Assembly (NCBI GenBank): GCA_002348315.1
Contig: DEAW01000125.1
Coordinates: 1-20,832 of the forward strand
Direction of reading: 5' to 3'
Source of the DNA: Planctomycetaceae bacterium UBA2972
GTDB taxonomy: Bacteria > Planctomycetota > Planctomycetia > Pirellulales > Pirellulaceae
DNA: 20,832 bases
Position 1 is the stretch's first letter. The number at the start of each line of letters is the position of its first letter. Made by a program: the position numbers and the translations under genes. The notes below the pieces were generated by a model. It saw only the letters and a list, made by a program, of their open reading frames with translations, did no database searches and was not told where the DNA came from. Positions 7,949 to 16,390 of the stretch are shown piece by piece.

Positions 7949-8419
7949 TCAATCAACCAATTTATTGACCAGATCGGCCAGCCTTTGCGATTGTTGCCTA
8001 TCCCGGAAACCGGTTAGAAACACCTTAGCTCCGCTCTCTGAACGAATCACCGGAGCGGAAATAATGACTCCATCAATAATAATCGCCAACGATTCCCCAA
8101 TGTTCTCAGCCGTCAGTTTTTTTAGCCGCTTCGCTGGCTTGCGTTTTATTGTCATATCCAGACCGAACTGATCTGCTCGCCTTGTGAGCGTTGCATTTAC
8201 AAAATCATCCTCGGTTAGACAAATAGCCGAATCGACGAACACCGGAGCAACACCATCAGCCAGAGGCAGGCTTTGATAACCATCCGCCTTCTATTTGCTT
8301 GCTAATCTGATTTCGAACTCGCCGGCCTGCGCCGGACAACAGCTTTGCCATACGATAATCGCCAACGCGAATACCAAGAAATTACGCCACTCTATATGGC
8401 ACCTCGGCAAACATTCCAC
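7949..8419 (-). pseudogene. Exported SecD-P1-head-like protein, interrupted by in-frame TAG
   Basis: The frame from GTG 8419 reads a short basic start, a hydrophobic run FLVFALAIIVWQSC, then CPAQAGEFEIRLASK, and stops at TAG 8291-8293. It continues without a frame change as KADGYQSLPLADGVAPVFVD and on to a domain ending SLAIIIDGVIISAPVIRSES, VFLTGF and LADLVNKL before TGA (7949-7951). That ending matches the P1 head subdomain of SecD ('LAIVLDG.VISAPVI.S....ITG.F..E.A..LA..L'). A signal peptide plus this single domain (~150 residues) is a layout I recall from planctomycetes, with 'GEFEIRLAS' at the mature end. The start is uncertain: no ATG fits, and an ATA at about the expected place could be a mutated ATG. 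Role unknown. It lies directly upstream of the glycosyltransferase in the same direction. Confidence 0.65.
8291..8293 (-). other. In-frame TAG inside the SecD-head-like gene
   Basis: TAG lies between EIRLASK and KADGYQ on the minus strand. The frame is open and family-like on both sides. A single change from CAG (Gln) would restore it. Confidence 0.75.
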
Positions 8420-8534
8420 GTCGCTAAATATCCCAACCACACGACAGCTATAAGCGAGTGAATGATTCTGTGATAGTATGAACAACACTTGTTTCCTGTC
8501 ACGCAATCTAATTGCCATATGCAACTGATTCAAT

Positions 8535-9665
8535 ATGAAAATCACTGATATCAAAACACACGTAGTGGGGCTGGATAGAAATTTCACCTTCGTCGAAGTC
8601 GAGACCGATTCCGGGATCACAGGATTAGGTGAGGCGGGAATCACGTTTCGAGAGGATGCTCAGCTAGGGTTCATCGAAGCACTTAAACCAAGTTTGATCG
8701 GACAGCCTGCCGGCCAGATTGAACATTTGTGGCAAACAATGACGCGATGTGGTTTTTTTCCAACAACGGGTGTCGGTGCGGCGGCTGTCAGTGCCATCGA
8801 TATCGCTCTGTGGGACATCAAGGCCAAATCCTTCAACGTCCCACTTTATGAATTGCTCGGTGGAAAAGTTCGTAACCAAGTGCTCTCATACACCCACATT
8901 CACGGGATGACTCCGGAAACCCTTGCGGCTGACGCTAAAGTGAAATATGACCAGGGCTGGAAAGTAATTCGTTTCCAACCTCCGCATGAGGATGGAGTGT
9001 TTGAGCCAAGGGCCGCGATCAGAACAACGATCGCTCAGGTAGCTGCCATCCGTAATCTGCTGGGCGACAATGTCGAAATCATCCTTGATGTCCATACGCG
9101 CCTAAACCCCAACGACGCCATCGTGCTTTGTAACAGCCTCGAACAATACAATCTTCTGTTTATTGAAGATCCGGTAAGAGTTGAAAACGTAGCTGTCGTC
9201 GAACGCTTAAGAAACGCGACCAGTGTACCGATTGCCATCGGAGAGCAATTCTCTTCCAAATGGGAATTTGCACCGCTGATTGAAAATAACTGGTTTGATT
9301 TTTGTCGGATGGACTTGTGCGTGGCCGGCGGATTCACCGAAGCCCGAAAAATAGCGGGGATGTGTGAGTCTCATTACATACCTATCTCACCTCACAATCC
9401 ACTCGGCCCTGTCGCAACGGCTGCCTGCGTTCATTTAGATCTGGCTACCAGTAATTTCGCTGTTCAGGAATGTGCCCGGCCCCCGGGAACCATTCTCCCC
9501 GAGTTATTTCCAACGCAAGTGCTGTGGGACGGTGGATTCCTCTATACTCAGGACGCACCGGGATTGGGAATTGAATTTAATCCGGATGCCGCTAAACATT
9601 ATCCTCCGGTCAAAGGTGATGCCCCCAGATTACGCCGTGATGATGGTAGCTATGTGAATTGGTAG
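8535..9665 (+). CDS. Enolase-superfamily sugar-acid dehydratase (mandelate racemase/muconate lactonizing enzyme family, galactonate dehydratase-like)
   Basis: A 376-residue cytoplasmic enzyme with the two-domain enolase-superfamily plan: an N-terminal capping domain (about 1-115) and a TIM-like barrel. Metal ligands and catalytic residues are visible: D185 in LDVHTR, E211 in IEDPV, E237 in IGEQF, with H187 (D-x-H) and H287 in SPHNPLGP as acid/base residues. This D/H/E/E/H set and its spacing match D-galactonate dehydratase, and related manno/gluconate dehydratases, rather than classic mandelate racemase with its KxK motif. The likely reaction is beta-elimination of water from a sugar acid to a 2-keto-3-deoxy acid. 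It diverges from the interrupted SecD-like gene. The stop is TAG, with TGA two codons later. Precise substrate not assignable. Confidence 0.88.
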   Translation: MKITDIKTHVVGLDRNFTFVEVETDSGITGLGEAGITFREDAQLGFIEALKPSLIGQPAGQIEHLWQTMTRCGFFPTTGVGAAAVSAIDIALWDIKAKSFNVPLYELLGGKVRNQVLSYTHIHGMTPETLAADAKVKYDQGWKVIRFQPPHEDGVFEPRAAIRTTIAQVAAIRNLLGDNVEIILDVHTRLNPNDAIVLCNSLEQYNLLFIEDPVRVENVAVVERLRNATSVPIAIGEQFSSKWEFAPLIENNWFDFCRMDLCVAGGFTEARKIAGMCESHYIPISPHNPLGPVATAACVHLDLATSNFAVQECARPPGTILPELFPTQVLWDGGFLYTQDAPGLGIEFNPDAAKHYPPVKGDAPRLRRDDGSYVNW

Positions 9666-9669
9666 TCGT

Positions 9670-9820
9670 GACAATTAGACAATTTGACATTTTAAATTTG
9701 AGCTGGTTTCCTAAGCCGTTTAAGCGAATCAAGAGTTTTAATTTGTTCTCCCGAGATTTATTTGGCTAAGGCACACTCAAATGCAAAAGTGCGATGCAAC
9801 TGTCTAATTGCTTAATTGTC
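9670..9820. repeat. 151-bp imperfect palindrome between convergent genes (MITE-like or long hairpin)
   Basis: The ends are 20-bp inverted repeats: 9670-9689 and the reverse complement of 9801-9820 agree at 17 of 20 positions, both built from GACAATT units. Two further arms nest inside: 9696-9702 with 9776-9782 (7/7), and 9710-9717 with 9764-9771 (7/8). It fills nearly the whole gap between the dehydratase stop (9665) and the MBL gene, and its right end touches that gene's TAG (9820-9822). It could be a small non-autonomous mobile element, or a terminator/stability hairpin for both transcripts. No target-site duplication is obvious. Confidence 0.6.
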
Positions 9821-10737
9821 TAACTTTCACTCAGTTCTCCATAGACGTGCTCGATGTTCTCTTCACGTTCCAGCACATCCACTCCCGCCCATTTCTTATA
9901 CCAGGGCAGCTTAACCTCAGTCTTAATTTGCTCGAGTGTTCGGCCCTTCTTTATCAAACCCGCTATCTCTTTACGTAGCTCAACAAAATATCGTTGCTGC
10001 GTCTTGATAGTCCCCATGTCACCAAGTTCACCATGACCAGGGGCCAACGTCTTAACCGGTAACTTCTTGATCTGATCGATCACATTAATCCAACTTGCCG
10101 TATCACTGTGACCGGTAAAATTGAACGGTCCGTTTACGATGCAATCCCCGGTAAACAGAATCCCCTGCTTAGGTAGCCAGGCCACCGCATCACCTCCGGT
10201 GTGAGCATGACCGAAATGTAGGAGTTCGACTCTCATCTCTCCATCATCAAAAACCATTTTTCTTGGAAAGTAGATTTCCGGTAACTTGTAATCGAGTTTC
10301 CCATACTCTTCCGGTTTCTCTTTCCTACTGGTTTCAAAGCCTTCCAGACCTAAAGTTTGAAACAACGGTTTCGTACGTTCCGAGGCAATTGGCACAGCTC
10401 CAATCGCCTTGTAAATCGCGTTCCCATCAGCATGATCCCCATGATGGTGAGTATCAAAGATGTACTTAATAGGCTTGTCAGTCTGACTGCGAATGATTTT
10501 GATCACTTCCTCAGCTTGATTGGGGAAATTCGCATCGATGACCAACACAAAATCCTTAAACATCACCCATCCCTGATTACAACCCAGGAATTCCGGCTCT
10601 GTCTGACACTTCCGAAAGAAGACGCCTGGTGCCAATTCATATAGTTTGGTTTCTTCCGGCACCGCTGCATTAGCACTCGTTGGTACAACAGCGTATATAG
10701 ACAAACATAACAATACTGCAAGAATTGCTTTTTTCAT
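9820..10737 (-). CDS. Exported MBL-fold metallo-hydrolase
   Basis: A 305-residue metallo-beta-lactamase-fold protein. The ATG at 10737 is preferred over GTG 10752 because GGAG at 10747-10750 lies 9 nt upstream and MKKAILAVLLCLSIYAVV is then a standard signal peptide (cleavage near SANA, about residue 24). The zinc motif is complete: THHHGDH with H97, H99, D101 and H102. H179 in GHAHTGGD, D198 in FTGDC and H235 in APGHGE follow. This pattern resembles exported MBL hydrolases of the beta-lactamase/quinoprotein-relay type. The reaction is undetermined: beta-lactam, lactone and thioester hydrolysis are all possible. It is the second gene after the GDPD gene (20-bp gap), so the two are probably co-transcribed. 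The stop is TAG, in the edge of the palindrome. Confidence 0.88.
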   Translation of the reverse strand: MKKAILAVLLCLSIYAVVPTSANAAVPEETKLYELAPGVFFRKCQTEPEFLGCNQGWVMFKDFVLVIDANFPNQAEEVIKIIRSQTDKPIKYIFDTHHHGDHADGNAIYKAIGAVPIASERTKPLFQTLGLEGFETSRKEKPEEYGKLDYKLPEIYFPRKMVFDDGEMRVELLHFGHAHTGGDAVAWLPKQGILFTGDCIVNGPFNFTGHSDTASWINVIDQIKKLPVKTLAPGHGELGDMGTIKTQQRYFVELRKEIAGLIKKGRTLEQIKTEVKLPWYKKWAGVDVLEREENIEHVYGELSES

Positions 10738-10746
10738 TTGGTTTTG

Positions 10747-10750
10747 CTCC
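10747..10750 (-). promoter_or_regulatory. Shine-Dalgarno site choosing ATG 10737
   Basis: GGAG on the minus strand, 9 nt before ATG 10737. It overlaps the alternative GTG codon at 10752, which makes the longer start unlikely. Confidence 0.65.
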
Positions 10751-10757
10751 ACATCTA

Positions 10758-11642
10758 CTAGCGTCTAAAAATGTTTCGTTTTATTACGCCGGGGATTTTG
10801 TCCGGCCGCGGTGAGGTTCCGTGTTTAATCTTTCTTAGATTTTGAATCAAAAGCTTAGGATCATCCGAAGAAAGTGAAACCGGGAAGTGCTGCAACAATT
10901 CATAAGTTTCACCCAGCTTGCCAAGTGTACCGTTGAGATGCACAGTTCCCCCCGTCAAACGAACACGACGGATCAAATCCTCTTCGTATTGCTCAAACCA
11001 CTTAGGCCAGATCCGAATCGTCTTGACTCCATTCTCGACAAACTGTTCGATCTCACTTGGATTACTAATTAACCCCAACAAGATCGCTTCCGGCAATAAT
11101 TCACTAAACGTCTCGATATGAGCCATGCTTCGAACTCCGATAATCATCCGCTCAGGTTCTCCATACTGACGCACCTGACGCACGACTTCATTTCGATATT
11201 GGTCACCGTATTCCTTAAGATCAAGCACTACATCAATGCGTCCCTTACAGGTTTCCAACACGTCCTGTAAAGTCGGAACGGGTTCGCCCCTGAATCGTTT
11301 TGAAAACCAACTTCCGGCGTCTAATTTTTGGATCTCTGCGAGCGTCAATTCATTTACCTGACCTGAACCATCGGTAGTACGATCCACGGTTGCATCATGC
11401 ATGATCACCAGGGCACCATCTTTGGTCGTTCGAATATCGACTTCAACGGCCGTTGCTCCGACCTGTATAGCTCGTTCGATCGAACTAAGCGTGCACTCAG
11501 GTCGTTCTACACTGGCACCTCGATGAGCAATGATCTGATCGACTCCAATGACCGTCTCGCGCATGTACGCCTTTCGCGCAGCCTCTGTTTCAACGCCTTC
11601 CAGCGGACTCAGACTGGCCAATAACAAGAGCAGGACATTCAT
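10758..11642 (-). CDS. Glycerophosphodiester phosphodiesterase, exported
   Basis: A 294-residue GDPD-family TIM-barrel enzyme that hydrolyses glycerophosphodiesters to glycerol-3-phosphate and an alcohol. Catalytic motifs are present: IIAHRGAS (H40, R41), VEVDIRTTKDG (E67, D69), and MHD (H82). PTLQDVLE and VVLDLKE supply later barrel strands. The ATG at 11642 is preferred over GTG 11654 because AGGTG at 11652-11656 lies 9 nt upstream. The start is then a hydrophobic leader (MNVLLLLLASLSPL), so the enzyme is probably periplasmic and takes part in phosphate or lipid headgroup scavenging. The MBL hydrolase follows 20 bp downstream. The stop is a tandem TAG-TAG (10760-10755). The 3' end is basic (IKRNIFRR). 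Confidence 0.9.
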   Translation of the reverse strand: MNVLLLLLASLSPLEGVETEAARKAYMRETVIGVDQIIAHRGASVERPECTLSSIERAIQVGATAVEVDIRTTKDGALVIMHDATVDRTTDGSGQVNELTLAEIQKLDAGSWFSKRFRGEPVPTLQDVLETCKGRIDVVLDLKEYGDQYRNEVVRQVRQYGEPERMIIGVRSMAHIETFSELLPEAILLGLISNPSEIEQFVENGVKTIRIWPKWFEQYEEDLIRRVRLTGGTVHLNGTLGKLGETYELLQHFPVSLSSDDPKLLIQNLRKIKHGTSPRPDKIPGVIKRNIFRR

Positions 11643-11651
11643 TTTAGCTGT

Positions 11652-11656
11652 CACCT
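11652..11656 (-). promoter_or_regulatory. Shine-Dalgarno site choosing ATG 11642
   Basis: AGGTG on the minus strand, 9 nt before ATG 11642. It includes the alternative GTG codon, so the shorter start is favoured. The remaining 65-bp divergent gap to 11720 holds no promoter that I can define. Confidence 0.6.
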
Positions 11657-11719
11657 AATATCAAATATCTTATAACTGTAGTTAGTTAATAGCATACCTA
11701 TTGTGATCGAGCTTCGCCT

Positions 11720-14700
11720 ATGTTTCGCCCATGTATCTTACTGTTTTTACTTTCAACTTCAGCCACGTTCTCAGTCCATGCCGCTGAAGTCAAATTGGAT
11801 GGTCAGATTTTTACCGTCCCGGATGGAATGACTGTTGAACGCATTGCAGGGCCTCCGCTGGTCGACCGACCAATTCATGCTGACTTCGACGAGCAGGGTA
11901 GGCTTTATGTTTTGGACTCCAGTGGCTCATCAGCACGTGGCGAGGAACAAATCAAAGAAAAATCACATCGCATTGTGCAATTAACCGACACCGACAAAGA
12001 CGGAGTCTTCGATAAAAGCACGGTCTTTGCGGACAAGTTCATGCTGCCCGAAGGTGCTTGCTGGCACGACGGATCGCTCTATGTCTCTGCTCCTCCGGAG
12101 ATCTGGAAACTGACTGACGAAGATAACGATGGGATAGCCGAAAAACGGGAAGTCTGGTTTGATGGAAAGACGTTGACCGGATGCATGAATGATCTCCATG
12201 GACCTTACCTCGGTCCGGATGGTTTTCTTTACTGGGCCAAAGGAGCGTTTGCTGAACAAACGCACGAACTTCGTACCGGAGCAACACTCAACACACGCGC
12301 AGCCCACCTGTTCCGCAGACATCCCTCGGGAGGCCCGATCGGAAACATGATGACCGGTGGCATGGATAACCCGGTGGAAGTTGTCTTCACTCCTGGAGGC
12401 GAACGTATTTTCACGACCACCTTTCTTGAACATCCTCAGGAAGGAAAACGTGATGGCTTAATCCATGCCGTCTACGGAGGCGTCTATGGTAAGGATCATG
12501 GTGTTTTAGAAGGTCACCCACGAACCGGTGAACTAATGCCCGCTCTGGTTCATCAGGATGCGTCTGCGCCGTGTGGATTAGCTCGCTTAGAATCCTCTGA
12601 GTTAGGGCAGGGGTATGTCACAAACGTACTTTCCTGCTCCTTTAACAAGCATCGAATCTTCCGTCACCAAATCGGCAATCAGGGAGGATCGCTGACAAGC
12701 GAAAACTCGGAGTTTCTGGCGAGTGACAGCCCGGATTTCCATCCGACCGATGTCCTTGAAGACGCAGACGGCAGCGTTCTGGTGATTAATACCGGAGGGT
12801 GGTACAAGATCTGTTGCCCCACCAGCCAGTTCTATCGCCCTGAAGTCTTAGGAGCGATCTATCGAGTCAGGAAGTTGCAGAGTCATAAAACAGCAGATCC
12901 TCGTGGACTCCAAATAGACTGGAATGAACAGTCTCCGGATACGCTCGTAAAACTCTTAGCGGACAAACGATTCGCTGTCAGAAATCGCGCTCGAAAAACA
13001 CTCGGGGAACTCGGTACCCTTTCCGTTCCGGCGCTGTCAGCAGCATTGAACGGATCCTCCGATGCACAGCAACGGCTACAAATTGTCTGGTCGTTATGCC
13101 AAAACTCCGCACCGGAAGCACGAGCGACAATCATTTCCGCACTTGATGATCCAAACGAAACCGTTGTCCATGCTGCTTTACACTCTATCAGCCTTGCTTT
13201 GGATAAATCCGCTGCACCAGCAATTCGCCAGCAATTCGATCAGTTCAGTCCGTTCAATCAGAGAATAGCGGCAGAGTGTCTGGGGCGAGTGGGGACAGCA
13301 CAGGACATTCCCGTATTGCTAAACAGTTTGAACACGAATACTGACCGAGCATTAGAACATTCATTGATCTACGCCTGTATTGAAATTGGAGATATCGATG
13401 CAATTCGGCCATTGCTCAAATCAAACAATGTCGCAACGGCTCGCGGCGCCATCATTGCCTTGGACCAAATAGGTGATGGTCATCTCAAAAAGGACGTTGC
13501 CTTAGCAGCTATTGATGCCGGTGATCAGGCGCTTCAAGCGACTGGATGGTGGCTGTTGAATCATCACCCTGATTGGGCATCTGGTTTGCCCTCTTACTTT
13601 GAGGCCAGAATTCGCCATAAGACTTTAAATGAAATACAGCGTCAGACGTTACAGACTCGTCTTAGCGCGTACATTAACACACCGGAACTGCTCGACATGA
13701 CAGGACGCCTGTTACAAACAAACGACTCTACGGTCCAGTCATTCCTCTTGTCTTCACTTAGCACCACCAAGCTGTCAAGCATCCCGGACACAGTATCCAG
13801 TGGCATTCTTAAGGGGCTTCAAAGCACAGATTCTGAAATACTATTGCTGGCGGTCAATGCAGCGAATGCGATTCGCGGAGACAAACCGAACGAGAAGATT
13901 CAATCAAAGTTACTAGCAACATTCAACAATTCCGGGAATCCACCTCAGGTTCGACTCGCCGCTTTAAATGCGATCACTCCCGCCAATCGTCCGCTCACTC
14001 AGAAGACGCTCACAACGATTGCTCCGTTTGCGAATAACAGTCAACCACTTCAGCTCCAGTCACTCACCGTTGACATTCTCGTTTCTTCGCCGTGGCCGAC
14101 AGAACAATGGCACGGAGTCCCCGGCGTATTACCGACCCTCGGCTCGATCCATCTAAAACGTCTGGTCACCACACTGGTTAAAACACAGGAGCGTCAGACT
14201 GTGTTGAATACTCTCACCGCTTTGAAAACATCCCCTACTGCCACAACTCTCAATCCCGAAGAAGTCGAAGCTCTCTTCGCTCCATTGGGGGAAACCTTCA
14301 CGCGATTAGCTGACCCTTTGATTGAACGCATCAAGACTGAAAACAAAGAACGTATCGAACGCATTGACCAGTTACTTACCAGAATTGACAGTGGTGATGT
14401 GACCCGCGGTCAACAGGTGTTTCAATCTGCCAAAGCTGCTTGTACGGCCTGCCATAGAATTGCATATTTGGGAGGCCGGGTAGGACCGGATCTTACCCGA
14501 ATTGGGCAAATTCGCACCGAACGGGACTTGCTGGAAGCCGTACTCTTTCCCAGCGCAAGCTTTGTCCAAAGTTTCGAGCCCGTGTCGATCATTACCAACG
14601 ACGGACAAGTCTACAGTGGTGTCATCCGCGATGACAATGGACACTCAATCGTTCTTCAATTAGATGCAAAGAAACAAATCCGTCTGGCACATTCAGACAT

Positions 14701-14809
14701 TGAAGAACAACGCACCTCACCGACATCGATTATGCCTGCCGGACTCGACAAACATCTTTCTGATCAACAGTTGATTGACCTCATCAAGTTCCTGAAGGCG
14801 AGTCAGTAA
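11720..14809 (+). CDS. PVC-type membrane-bound dehydrogenase / HEAT-repeat / CxxCH cytochrome fusion
   Basis: A 1029-residue exported fusion protein. A signal peptide (about 1-21, CILLFLLSTSATFSVHA) is followed by a beta-propeller-type dehydrogenase domain (about 30-395, the 'putative membrane-bound dehydrogenase' family of planctomycetes). This includes two acidic calcium-like loops, DTDKDGVFD and DEDNDGIAE, plus LHGPYLGPDGFLYW, GGMDNPVEVVF and VINTGGWYKICCPT. Residues about 400-860 are HEAT-like helical repeats ('LGELGTLSVPALSAAL', 'ECLGRVGTAQDIPVLL'). The C-terminal cytochrome c domain starts near 895, with CTACH (C908, C911, H912) for covalent heme and a likely distal Met in SIMPAG (M1005). 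It would oxidise a sugar or alcohol and pass electrons to heme c in the periplasm; the substrate is unknown. It overlaps the convergent gene by 7 bp. Confidence 0.9.
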   Translation: MFRPCILLFLLSTSATFSVHAAEVKLDGQIFTVPDGMTVERIAGPPLVDRPIHADFDEQGRLYVLDSSGSSARGEEQIKEKSHRIVQLTDTDKDGVFDKSTVFADKFMLPEGACWHDGSLYVSAPPEIWKLTDEDNDGIAEKREVWFDGKTLTGCMNDLHGPYLGPDGFLYWAKGAFAEQTHELRTGATLNTRAAHLFRRHPSGGPIGNMMTGGMDNPVEVVFTPGGERIFTTTFLEHPQEGKRDGLIHAVYGGVYGKDHGVLEGHPRTGELMPALVHQDASAPCGLARLESSELGQGYVTNVLSCSFNKHRIFRHQIGNQGGSLTSENSEFLASDSPDFHPTDVLEDADGSVLVINTGGWYKICCPTSQFYRPEVLGAIYRVRKLQSHKTADPRGLQIDWNEQSPDTLVKLLADKRFAVRNRARKTLGELGTLSVPALSAALNGSSDAQQRLQIVWSLCQNSAPEARATIISALDDPNETVVHAALHSISLALDKSAAPAIRQQFDQFSPFNQRIAAECLGRVGTAQDIPVLLNSLNTNTDRALEHSLIYACIEIGDIDAIRPLLKSNNVATARGAIIALDQIGDGHLKKDVALAAIDAGDQALQATGWWLLNHHPDWASGLPSYFEARIRHKTLNEIQRQTLQTRLSAYINTPELLDMTGRLLQTNDSTVQSFLLSSLSTTKLSSIPDTVSSGILKGLQSTDSEILLLAVNAANAIRGDKPNEKIQSKLLATFNNSGNPPQVRLAALNAITPANRPLTQKTLTTIAPFANNSQPLQLQSLTVDILVSSPWPTEQWHGVPGVLPTLGSIHLKRLVTTLVKTQERQTVLNTLTALKTSPTATTLNPEEVEALFAPLGETFTRLADPLIERIKTENKERIERIDQLLTRIDSGDVTRGQQVFQSAKAACTACHRIAYLGGRVGPDLTRIGQIRTERDLLEAVLFPSASFVQSFEPVSIITNDGQVYSGVIRDDNGHSIVLQLDAKKQIRLAHSDIEEQRTSPTSIMPAGLDKHLSDQQLIDLIKFLKASQ

Positions 14810-16389
14810 CGCACCCTCGTTTCAATCGGATGGCGTTTCTGATCATCGGTACCAAAAGAGCGAATAATCCATCTGCCCCGTTCAGCAGTCAACTCCACTT
14901 GCCCCCGGAAGGTGTCTTTGCGAGTGTGAATATGCCCCCAATGCTCAACGCTTCCAACAAGTTCCCAAGTCAAATTCAACTTGAGTGTATTTCCATCATG
15001 CTCATGACTACAATCGGTTACCTTTGTTGAATGGACGGTCATTACTGAGCCTCCCTGTTCCGCCATCTTGAGGTCTCTTTCCAACCCGAGATAGAATTCC
15101 ACCAAACTCCGGCCGACCCCCAACTCTGACAACTGCTTATACCTGGCTGCAGGGTTCTCGTGATTCACTGAGGTATACACTCGGTTGATAAACTCATCTG
15201 CAATTCGCAAAGCATCCGCTGAGTTGACTTTTCTTGCTTTGACAGCCGTTCGTAGCGGTGGAAGTTTAACGGGTTTGACGACAGGAACTTCGTATGCAAA
15301 CTCCGGAGCATCCTGAACGAAGAAGTGACCAAACGGATCTTCTGTTTTCACCAGGACCGTGGAGCGAAGCATTGGTGCAAATTTGTTATAGGAATTCCAA
15401 GTCATCTTCATGGACTTCACGACGCCGACTTCCGGCTTATAAACGACGATGATGCCAATACGAGCTTGATACACCGAAATCTTTTTTGGAGGTTTATTAA
15501 AAGCGAAGTCACGTATATCCAACCCAAAGAAATTGACTCTCGCCAAAGCGGGCTCTACAACATCGCCATTGATTTCCATGGGATTTTTTGCGATCAGCTG
15601 GAATACCTGATCTGCCACAGCTTCTTGTTCCTGTACGGACAGGAAATCGGGATCTTCCCGTTCGATACCGAACCATTCCTGCAAAGTCAAAACGGGAACC
15701 AGGATTTCGTGTCGGACTTCGCGGCCGGAAAGATAAAGAAATGAATAGAGTGAACTGTAACTTGAAATACCAAGCCGATCTCGTAGCTGACGTTCCCGAG
15801 TCGCTTTCAGCTCCGCCAAATCAGGTCGTTTCGTTGGAGGATTTTCCCAATCCAGCTCGACCGAGTACACCTGCCCCGACGTTAATTGCTTTGTCTTTTC
15901 CAGCAGGAAGCCATTTTGAAGAAACATACAATCCATCGTTGCCGGCTGAAGCTCACCAAAAGTCTGGGAAACCGTCATAAATTTCGGATTCGTACCACTG
16001 ACGATTTTCCATTGGTAAGTCAACCAACGGGACTTCAATTCCGTTTGCAGGACACCTTCCTGAGGAATCTTCGAAGTGTCGATACCCTGATACACTAACT
16101 CCATCGCCTGCCCTGACTGATCTATAAACTGCAGACGTGATTGCAAAAACGATCGGTGTTTTTTGGACGCTTCGAGCAATAGATTCTGTGGAACACGAAA
16201 TTCCTTATTCGGAATCAGCTCATAGTAAAGCACCAGGTCTTCGGCAGTAATGGAGAGCTTAAGCCGTGTGGAATCGTCTCGTACGTCAACGACCGCATCT
16301 GTCAGCGAAACCGGATGTGCTAAAACTGAATCAGCTAGAGATCCCCAGACCGCCAACAACATTCCCAAGTGGATCACCGCTTGTCTCAT
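14803..16389 (-). CDS. Exported protein of unknown function
   Basis: A 528-residue protein I do not recognise. A signal peptide is clear (hydrophobic stretch to about 24, cleaved near VLA-HPVS). The first mature part (HPVSLTDAVVDV ... LKLSITAEDLVLYYEL) resembles the extracytoplasmic N-terminal domain of HupE/UreJ-like proteins, which also begin 'AHP.S'. No membrane helices follow. The middle is beta-rich with no known motif. The last ~130 residues ('ADALRIADEFINRVYTSVN' to 'GQVELTAERGRWIIRSF') have the look of an NTF2/SnoaL-like domain and include a His-rich SHEHDG and HWGHIHTRKD. The start is supported by GAGGA at 16398-16402 with 8-nt spacing. The gap to the preceding MBL gene is 1 nt, so the two are translationally coupled. 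Domain suggestions are weak inference. Confidence 0.75.
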   Translation of the reverse strand: MRQAVIHLGMLLAVWGSLADSVLAHPVSLTDAVVDVRDDSTRLKLSITAEDLVLYYELIPNKEFRVPQNLLLEASKKHRSFLQSRLQFIDQSGQAMELVYQGIDTSKIPQEGVLQTELKSRWLTYQWKIVSGTNPKFMTVSQTFGELQPATMDCMFLQNGFLLEKTKQLTSGQVYSVELDWENPPTKRPDLAELKATRERQLRDRLGISSYSSLYSFLYLSGREVRHEILVPVLTLQEWFGIEREDPDFLSVQEQEAVADQVFQLIAKNPMEINGDVVEPALARVNFFGLDIRDFAFNKPPKKISVYQARIGIIVVYKPEVGVVKSMKMTWNSYNKFAPMLRSTVLVKTEDPFGHFFVQDAPEFAYEVPVVKPVKLPPLRTAVKARKVNSADALRIADEFINRVYTSVNHENPAARYKQLSELGVGRSLVEFYLGLERDLKMAEQGGSVMTVHSTKVTDCSHEHDGNTLKLNLTWELVGSVEHWGHIHTRKDTFRGQVELTAERGRWIIRSFGTDDQKRHPIETRVRY

Positions 16390-16390
16390 C

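Noticed and set aside
7629..7952. A complete independent 107-residue small membrane protein
   Set aside because: Its C-terminus joins in the same frame to the next glycosyltransferase helix across one TAG, and HNDDW belongs to the GT-C catalytic loop, so it is the N-terminal part of that gene.
6186..8419. Genome-wide reassignment of TAG to an amino acid
   Set aside because: Four intact genes in the window (esterase, dehydratase, MBL hydrolase, GDPD) end at TAG at the expected family length, so TAG works as a stop. Only local decay or partial suppression remains possible.
8420..8644. Upstream part of a 117-codon minus-strand frame (8291-8644) as coding sequence
   Set aside because: It runs antisense through the start of the well-supported dehydratase gene and has no family-like sequence before the signal peptide near 8419. 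Only the 3' part belongs to the SecD-head-like gene.
15325..15980. Plus-strand open frames of 130-139 codons
   Set aside because: They lie antisense within the 528-residue exported protein, lack a signal peptide or family features, and have no ribosome-binding site.
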